A stretch of 64,000 nucleotides of DNA from Actinomadura sp. KC06 (GTDB taxonomy: Bacteria; Actinomycetota; Actinomycetes; Streptosporangiales; Streptosporangiaceae), in contig NZ_SMKT01000003.1 in the NCBI RefSeq assembly GCF_004348735.1, positions 86,366-150,365 on the forward strand. Direction: 5' to 3'. Shown here one piece after another: positions 59,262-64,000 of the stretch. The translations under genes were made by a program, and so were the position numbers. How positions within the stretch are numbered: position 1 is the stretch's first letter; each line of letters opens with the position of its first letter. Under the pieces are notes generated by a model. It made no database searches. It saw only the letters and a program-made list of their open reading frames with translations, and had not been told where the DNA came from.

Positions 59262-60904
59262 GCCTGCTCCAGGTAACGGTGGACGAGCGCGACCGCCATG
59301 GCGCCGTCGCCGACCGCGGACGCGACGCGCTTCATCGACTCCGCGCGGACGTCGCCCGCGGCGAACACGCCGGGGACGCTGGTCTCCAGGTGGTAGGGCT
59401 GCCGGACGAGCGGCCACCCGGCGGGGCGGCGCCCCCCGGCGACGAGGTCGGGGCCCGTCAGCACGTAGCCGTTCTGGTCGCGCTCGACGAACCCGTCCAG
59501 CCAGCCCGTGCCCGGCTCGGCGCCGATGAACACGAACAGCCAGTGCGCGTCGATCGTCTTCTTGCCGCCCGGCCACGCGAACGTGAGGCGCTCCAGCCGG
59601 TCGGCGCCCTCCGCCGCGCAGACCGTCTTGCCGGTGTGGACCTCGATGTTCGGCGTCTCGGCGATCTGCTCGATCAGGTAGTGCGACATCGACCGCTCCA
59701 GGCCGTCCGCCCGGACGATGACGTGCACCTTCCTGGCGTACTTGGCGAGGTGGACGGCGGCCTGCCCGGCGGAGTTCGCGCCGCCGACGACGGCGACCTC
59801 CTCGTCCGCGCAGGACGGCGCCTCGGTGAGCGCGGCGCCGTAGAACACGCCGCGCCCGACGAAGTCGTCCACGCCCTCGGCGTTGAGGCGGCGGTAGGAC
59901 ACGCCGGAGGCGAGGATCACGGCGTGCGCGGCGATCTCGGTGCCGTCCGCGAGCCGGGCGACGCGGGCGTTGCCGCGCGCCTCCAGCGCGGTGACCTCGC
60001 CGGCCTGGAGCAGCTCGGCGCCGAACCGGTCGGCCTGCCGGCGGGCCCGCTCGGCGAGCTGCGCCCCGGTCACCCCGTCGGGGAAGCCGAGGTAGTTCTC
60101 GATGCGGGAGCTCTGCCCGGCCTGGCCGCCGAGGGCGCGCCGCTCCACGACCACCGTGTTCAGGCCCTCGGACGCGCCGTACACGGCCGCGCCCAGCCCG
60201 GACGGCCCGCCGCCGACGACGATCAGGTCGTAGAAGCCGGTGGACGGGGTCGTCGACAGCCCGATCGCGGACGCCAGCTCGGCGTCGGACGGGGCGCACA
60301 GCGTCGTCCCGTCCGCCGTCACGATCAGCGGCAGCTCCGGGGACCCGGCGGCGGCGACGAGCTGGGCGCCCTCCGGGTCGCCGTCCATCAGCCAGTGGTA
60401 GGGCACCTGGTGGCGGGCGAGGAAGTCGCGGACCTCGTAGCAGCGGGCCGACCAGCGGTGCCCGACGACCCGTAGCTCCCGGGGAGGGTGCCGGTCGGTG
60501 CGCGCCCACGCGTCGAGCTGGGTGTCGATCACCGGGTAGAACTTCTCGTCCGGCGGGTCCCACGGCTTGAGCATGTAGTGGTCGAGATCGACGACGTTGA
60601 TCGCGCGGATCGCGGCGTCGGTGTCGGCGTAGGCGGTGAGCAGGACGCGGCGGGCGTACGGGTACAGGTCCATGGCGTGTTCGAGGAACTCCACGCCGTT
60701 CATCTCGGGCATCCGGTAGTCGGCGAGCATCACGGCGGTGTCCTCGCCGCGCAGCCGCAGCTCGCTCAGGGCCTCCAGGGCCTGCCGGCCGGACTCGGCG
60801 CGCACGATCCGGTACGACTCGGCGTACCTGCGCCGCAGGTCACGGGCCACGGCCCGGGACACGCCCGGGTCGTCGTCGACCGTCAGAAGCACTGGCTTAG
60901 GCAA
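59258..60904 (-). CDS. Receiver - glutaredoxin-like - thioredoxin-reductase-like fusion
   Basis: From the TTG at 60904 (GAGGGGGCCCG leader) this is 548 aa. Residues 3-120 are a complete receiver: acidic D10-D12, phosphoacceptor D62 (LADYRMP), T90 and K113 (MLKPW). Residues about 143-215 look like a glutaredoxin/thioredoxin fold (LRVVGHRWSARCYEVRDFLA) with a single Cys155. From 225 a FAD/NAD(P)H pyridine nucleotide-disulfide reductase follows: VVGGGPSGLGAA, RRALGGQAGQSSRIENYLGF, VAVVGGANSAGQAAVHLAKY and GVFAAGDVR. The redox-active CxxC of thioredoxin reductase (CATC) is missing; the region reads FYGAALTEAPSC. It is therefore not an ordinary TrxR. Phosphorylation by the co-translated kinase would tie its redox activity to a signal. 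Confidence 0.9.
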   Translation of the reverse strand: MPKPVLLTVDDDPGVSRAVARDLRRRYAESYRIVRAESGRQALEALSELRLRGEDTAVMLADYRMPEMNGVEFLEHAMDLYPYARRVLLTAYADTDAAIRAINVVDLDHYMLKPWDPPDEKFYPVIDTQLDAWARTDRHPPRELRVVGHRWSARCYEVRDFLARHQVPYHWLMDGDPEGAQLVAAAGSPELPLIVTADGTTLCAPSDAELASAIGLSTTPSTGFYDLIVVGGGPSGLGAAVYGASEGLNTVVVERRALGGQAGQSSRIENYLGFPDGVTGAQLAERARRQADRFGAELLQAGEVTALEARGNARVARLADGTEIAAHAVILASGVSYRRLNAEGVDDFVGRGVFYGAALTEAPSCADEEVAVVGGANSAGQAAVHLAKYARKVHVIVRADGLERSMSHYLIEQIAETPNIEVHTGKTVCAAEGADRLERLTFAWPGGKKTIDAHWLFVFIGAEPGTGWLDGFVERDQNGYVLTGPDLVAGGRRPAGWPLVRQPYHLETSVPGVFAAGDVRAESMKRVASAVGDGAMAVALVHRYLEQA

Positions 60905-61001
60905 CGGGCCCCCTCGTTCCTGTACATCCCTGGACGAAAGCCTACGTGCCCCCCGCACCCCGGGACCGGGGCGGCTCCGCGCCATCGGTCATGATCGTGG
61001 C

Positions 61002-62057
61002 ATGGACCTGCGTGTTGCGCTGATCGGATACGGCACCGGCGGCTCGGTGTTCCACGCGCCGCTGATCTCGTCCGTCCCCGGAATGCGGCTCGCCGCGGTC
61101 GTCACCGGGGACCCGGAGCGGCAGCGGGCCGTCCGGGAGCGGTACCCGGACGCGGAGGTCGTGGACGGCGCCGACCGGCTGTGGGGCGCGTCGGGGAACT
61201 ACGACCTGGTGGTGGTCACGGCGCCGAACCGGCAGCACGTCCCGCTGGCCAGGACGGCGCTGACCTCGGGCCTCCCCGTCGTCGTGGACAAGCCGGTCGC
61301 GGCCTCCGCCGCGGACGCCCGGTCGCTGGCGGCGCTGAGCGCCGTCCGGGGGATTCCGGTGTTCCCGTTCCACAACCGGCGCTGGGACGGCGACTTCCGG
61401 ACGGCGCAGCGGCTGATCGGCTCGGACGTCCTCGGCGACGTCCGGCGCTTCGAGTCCCGCTTCGAGCGCTGGCGGCCCGAGGTGAAGAAGAGCTGGAAGG
61501 AGAGCACCGACCCGCGCGACGCGGGCGGCATCCTGTTCGACCTGGGCACGCACCTGATCGACCAGGCGGTCGCGCTGTTCGGGCGTCCCGGCTCGGTCTA
61601 CGCGGAGATCGACACGCGGCGGCCGGGCGCGGCGGCACCGGACGACGTGTTCGTGGCCCTGACCCATCCCGGCGGCGTCCGCTCCCACCTGTGGGCGAGC
61701 GCGACGGCCGCGCAGCTCGGCCCGCGGTTCCGGGTGCTGGGGAGCCGCGCGTCCTACGTCGTGCCCGGGATGGACGCGCAGGAGGAGCAGCTCCGCGCGG
61801 GCCTCACCCCGCAGGACCACGGCTACGGGATGGCCGCGCCGGAGTCGTACGGCCTGGTCGGCACGCCCGGCGACGAGCGGCTCGAACCCACCGCGCCCGG
61901 CGCTTACCAGGACTTCTACGCGTCCGTGGCCCGCGCCCTAACCGGCGACGCGCCCCCTCCGGTGACGCTCGCCGACGCGATCACCGGCCTGGAGATCGTC
62001 GAGGCCGCCGCCCGCTCCGCCGCCGAACGCGCCGTCGTCGACCTCGACGAGGTGTAG
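61002..62057 (+). CDS. Gfo/Idh/MocA-family oxidoreductase
   Basis: This 351-aa protein has the Rossmann start LRVALIGYGTGGSVFHAPLI, the family EKP-type motif as VVDKPVAASAADARSL, FPFHNRRWDGDFRTAQRLIG with RRWD as in scyllo-inositol and glucose-fructose type members, and the catalytic segment GGILFDLGTHLIDQAVALFG. The closest look-alikes are the YvaA/IolW-type NAD(P)-dependent dehydrogenases acting on inositol or sugar-like substrates. It is divergent from the redox/kinase operon by about 100 bp and appears monocistronic. The substrate is unknown. Confidence 0.92.
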   Translation: MDLRVALIGYGTGGSVFHAPLISSVPGMRLAAVVTGDPERQRAVRERYPDAEVVDGADRLWGASGNYDLVVVTAPNRQHVPLARTALTSGLPVVVDKPVAASAADARSLAALSAVRGIPVFPFHNRRWDGDFRTAQRLIGSDVLGDVRRFESRFERWRPEVKKSWKESTDPRDAGGILFDLGTHLIDQAVALFGRPGSVYAEIDTRRPGAAAPDDVFVALTHPGGVRSHLWASATAAQLGPRFRVLGSRASYVVPGMDAQEEQLRAGLTPQDHGYGMAAPESYGLVGTPGDERLEPTAPGAYQDFYASVARALTGDAPPPVTLADAITGLEIVEAAARSAAERAVVDLDEV

Positions 62058-62082
62058 CGCGGCCTGGGCGACGCGCTGCGGG

Positions 62083-63099
62083 CTAGAGGACGGAGACGTG
62101 GACGTGGTCGTAGTGGTTGGCGGTGATGCTGCCGCGGTCCTCCATCTGGCGCCAGCCGCCGCTGCTGCGCATGTCGTAGATGCGCTGCTTCCAGATGACG
62201 TACTTGATCCCGAGCCGGGACGCGTTGCTGATCACGTACTGGGCGACCTGGTCGCCGTGCGCCTGGGCGGAGGCGCTCGGCATCCGCCCGCCGGTGCTCT
62301 CCATGAAGTCGCAGGCCCGGCCGGAGCCGTGGTCCTGCGGGTCGCCGGGACGCGAGCAGCCGATGGACGGGAACGGTCCGAACCTGCCGTCGATCGCCAG
62401 CAGGGCCGTGCGCATCCGCGCGGTCATCGAGTTGCCCGTGATCGGGGACTTGGAGCCGCTCACGCCGTCGGGCCGTCCCGCGGGGGCCTGCGTCCTGGCG
62501 ACCTCGGGCTTGTACTTGGCGAGCAGCTTCTGGACGCGGGTGCGCTGGCTCTCCAGGTCCTCGATCTCCTTCTTGACCGCGTCCAGCTTCGTGGCGGCCG
62601 TCGCCTGCGACTGCGTCGCCTTGGCGTTCAGAGCCTGCAGGGCCTGCAGCCGACGGTTGTTGTTGCGGCTGATGTGCTCGACCACGGCGGCGTCGTGGAC
62701 GGCGCTGCCCGGCTCCGCCGAGGAGATCATCGGGACGATGTCGAGCCGTCCGGTCATGTAGGCGGTGGAGGCGAGCCGGGCGACGCCCGCGCGGGCGGCG
62801 TCGTACTCCCGGTTCGTCCTGGCGGCGTCCGCGGCGGCGCGCTCGGCCGCCTTCTTCGTCTCCTCGAGGGTGACGAGCTCGCCGCGGTACTCCTTCGACA
62901 GCTTGGCCGCGCGCTTCTGGAGTTCCGCGTACTTCTTCTTGATGTCCTTCGGCTCCTGCGGGAGCCTCGCCGCGCTCCCGGACGCCGGCGGCAGCGCCAC
63001 CGCGAGGCCCGCCGCGAGGGCGAGGGCCGCGAGGCGCCGCCCCGCTCTGCGCCGCCCGCCCGAGCGGGCCGCCGTGCCGGGGGGATCGAGGGCCGCCAC
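62083..63099 (-). CDS. Secreted coiled-coil protein with C-terminal VldE/ARB-type domain
   Basis: The GTG at 63099 follows CTAGGAGTGATCT and gives 338 aa. A signal peptide (RRLAALALAAGLAVALPPAS) leads into a long coiled coil (about residues 50-195: DIKKKYAELQKRAAKLSKEY to VKKEIEDLESQRTRVQKLLA), as in RipA/Cwl-type wall proteins. The C-terminal 120 residues contain RFGPFPSIGCSRPGDPQDHG, SGRACDFMESTGGRMPSASA, YVIWKQRIYDMRSSGGWRQM and NHYDHVHVSVL, the ARB_07466-like secreted domain with conserved Cys pair and HDHVHVS. This architecture suggests a peptidoglycan-associated factor. No catalytic NlpC/P60 triad is present. Confidence 0.88.
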   Translation of the reverse strand: MAALDPPGTAARSGGRRRAGRRLAALALAAGLAVALPPASGSAARLPQEPKDIKKKYAELQKRAAKLSKEYRGELVTLEETKKAAERAAADAARTNREYDAARAGVARLASTAYMTGRLDIVPMISSAEPGSAVHDAAVVEHISRNNNRRLQALQALNAKATQSQATAATKLDAVKKEIEDLESQRTRVQKLLAKYKPEVARTQAPAGRPDGVSGSKSPITGNSMTARMRTALLAIDGRFGPFPSIGCSRPGDPQDHGSGRACDFMESTGGRMPSASAQAHGDQVAQYVISNASRLGIKYVIWKQRIYDMRSSGGWRQMEDRGSITANHYDHVHVSVL

Positions 63100-63230
63100 A
63101 GATCACTCCTAGATAACAAAGCTCAAGATTGGCGGCACGCTACCACAATCACCTAATTCGTCTCACATGCATCAAAAAACACATAGCGTGACATAAAGGC
63201 TACCGAGGACCGCGTGGTCCACGATTCGGG

Positions 63231-63261
63231 GGCCGGACCGCCGCAGTGCGGCGGTCCGGCC
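63231..63261 (-). terminator. Terminator of the HNH gene
   Basis: GGCCGGACCGCCGCA (63231-63245) and TGCGGCGGTCCGGCC (63247-63261) form an almost loop-less 15-bp inverted repeat, about 50 bp after the HNH stop in its transcription direction. Confidence 0.75.
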
Positions 63262-63312
63262 TCGGATACGGCCGCGGATACACCCTCGGTACGGCCCGGA
63301 CGCGGCCCCGGT

Positions 63313-63753
63313 TCAAGCGCCGACGAGCTCGTCCCAGCGCGGGATCCGCGGCTCGGACAGCAGCCGCAGGCCCGCCTCGGCGAGCGTCCTGTCGCCCTTG
63401 CGGTTGTTGCACTTTCCGCAGGCCAGGACGGTGTTCTCCCACGTGTCGCCGCCGCCGCGCGACTGCGGGTGGACGTGGTCGATCGTGTTGCCGCGCCTGC
63501 CGCAGTAGCAGCAGCGGCCCCGGTCGCGCAGGTAGACGCCGCGCTTGCTCCAGGGCGGGCGGCGGCCGTGCCGCCAGCGCATCGCGACGTACCTGACCAG
63601 CCGCAGGACGCGCGGCACGGGGAAGCTCCCGAAGGTGCGGCCCTCCTCCGCCTCCTCGACCACCGCCACCTCGCGGACCAGCATCCGGATGGCGTGCCGC
63701 AGATCCACCTTCTGCAGTGGCTCGTACGACGCGTTCAGGACGAGCACGTTCAC
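63313..63753 (-). CDS. HNH endonuclease
   Basis: The 146-aa protein starts at a GTG after GGGAGGTGACCCG. N-terminal NASYEPLQKVDLRHAIRMLV is the conserved start of the stand-alone actinobacterial HNH family. The nuclease core is RCCYCGRRGNTIDHVHPQSR with GGGDTWENTVLACGKCNNRK, giving two CxxC zinc knuckles, the DH of the HNH motif and the Asn/Lys end. Such chromosomal HNH proteins are common in actinobacteria next to housekeeping genes; their role is not established. It lies just downstream of tRNA-Asn on the same strand. Confidence 0.9.
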   Translation of the reverse strand: MNVLVLNASYEPLQKVDLRHAIRMLVREVAVVEEAEEGRTFGSFPVPRVLRLVRYVAMRWRHGRRPPWSKRGVYLRDRGRCCYCGRRGNTIDHVHPQSRGGGDTWENTVLACGKCNNRKGDRTLAEAGLRLLSEPRIPRWDELVGA

Positions 63754-63778
63754 CGGGTCACCTCCCTAGCCCGTGCCG

Positions 63779-63849
63779 CTCCCCCGCCAGGATTCGAACC
63801 TGGATATCCGCATTAACGGTGCGGCGTTCTGCCGTTGAACTACGAGGAA
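63779..63849 (-). tRNA. tRNA-Asn (anticodon GTT)
   Basis: The reverse strand folds as a cloverleaf: acceptor TTCCTCG with CGGGGGA (two G-U pairs), D arm GTTC-AACGGCA-GAAC, anticodon arm CCGCA-CCGTTAA-TGCGG with anticodon GTT, a 4-nt variable loop ATAT, and T arm CCAGG-TTCGAAT-CCTGG. The discriminator is G and no CCA is encoded. Confidence 0.92.
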
Positions 63850-63867
63850 ATGTTCCGGCAATTATCC

Positions 63868-63892
63868 GGCTTCCGGGCATTTCCCGGAAGCC
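63868..63892. other. Hairpin upstream of tRNA-Asn
   Basis: GGCTTCCGGG (63868-63877) and CCCGGAAGCC (63883-63892) form a perfect 10-bp stem with a 5-nt loop, about 20 bp before the tRNA 5' end. It could terminate a transcript coming from outside the window, or be a processing structure. Confidence 0.45.
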
Positions 63893-63948
63893 TCCATAAG
63901 AGTGCCGATACACGGGCGCGGGAGGCAACGCATTTTCGCCCCGCCGGC

Positions 63949-63995
63949 GGGGCGCAGCGGGCCTGCCGGGGCTCAGCGGGCGGGGCTCAGCGGGC
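63949..63995. repeat. Short tandem GC repeat at the right edge
   Basis: GGGGCTCAGCGGGC occurs twice in tandem (63968-63981 and 63982-63995), with a degenerate third copy GGGGCGCAGCGGGC at about 63949-63962. It may be part of a low-complexity coding end beyond the window or a slippage repeat. Confidence 0.7.
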
Positions 63996-64000
63996 CGGGG

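Noticed and set aside
59262..60563. Possible fusion of kinase and redox protein as one 906-codon frame
   Set aside because: The upstream part is out of frame with the real oxidoreductase; the kinase ATG at 59261 overlaps the oxidoreductase stop, so they are two proteins.
63100..63230. c-di-AMP (ydaO-type) riboswitch before the secreted coiled-coil gene
   Set aside because: Such riboswitches precede many actinobacterial wall hydrolases, but the gap is too short and the conserved GGTCGCG and GGGGGAACC-like cores are absent.

Overview
The window is a high-GC actinomycete chromosome segment. GTG and TTG starts are common, and the gene set is typically actinobacterial: glucosyl-3-phosphoglycerate synthase, a RamB-type regulator next to isocitrate lyase, an F420-type LLM oxidoreductase, PucR/DeoR/FCD-GntR regulators and an asparagine tRNA. 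I would place it near Streptosporangiales/Actinomadura, but that placement is inference from gene content only.

Layout. (1) 1-8.3 kb is a gene graveyard. It holds frameshifted or truncated remnants of a serine recombinase, a YdcF-like protein, a TPR-type regulator, an aminoglycoside phosphotransferase-like kinase, a small GntR regulator, a terpene-synthase-like protein and a PAPS-reductase-like protein. A few open genes lie among them: cutA, a methyltransferase and a repeat lectin-like protein. (2) 8.3-15.1 kb carries two very large, tightly coupled genes of unknown role. The second ends in a sphingomyelinase-like endonuclease/exonuclease/phosphatase domain behind a glycine-zipper segment. 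This is the best candidate for an undescribed system. (3) 16-18 kb has an acyltransferase-3 membrane protein and a decayed propeller gene. (4) 18.3-34.6 kb is a sugar island: galT, a DeoR regulator and galK; a gcvPA-gcvPB-acoX-SDR-gntR operon; and, divergently, an ABC sugar importer with a GH42 beta-galactosidase and a secreted GH63-like glycosidase. A perfect palindrome of FCD-GntR type sits between the two divergent operons. The logic is extracellular glycoside cleavage, import, intracellular release of galactose and Leloir entry by GalK/GalT. (5) 34.8-36.5 kb is a Tn3 transposase/tyrosine integrase remnant. (6) 36.5-64 kb is mostly ordinary chromosome: acyl-CoA dehydrogenase, gpgS, ramB/aceA, an M1 peptidase, an ABC-2 exporter, membrane and secreted proteins, a TAP-like hydrolase, SMR and LLM genes, and PucR with a class II aldolase. 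It also holds a two-gene redox-signalling unit (a cNMP-domain histidine kinase and a receiver-glutaredoxin-like-TrxR-like fusion), a Gfo/Idh/MocA oxidoreductase, a secreted coiled-coil protein, an HNH nuclease and tRNA-Asn.

Functions rest on reading translated motifs by eye; no database search was possible. Starts were chosen from visible Shine-Dalgarno sequences and operon spacing, and are flagged where uncertain.
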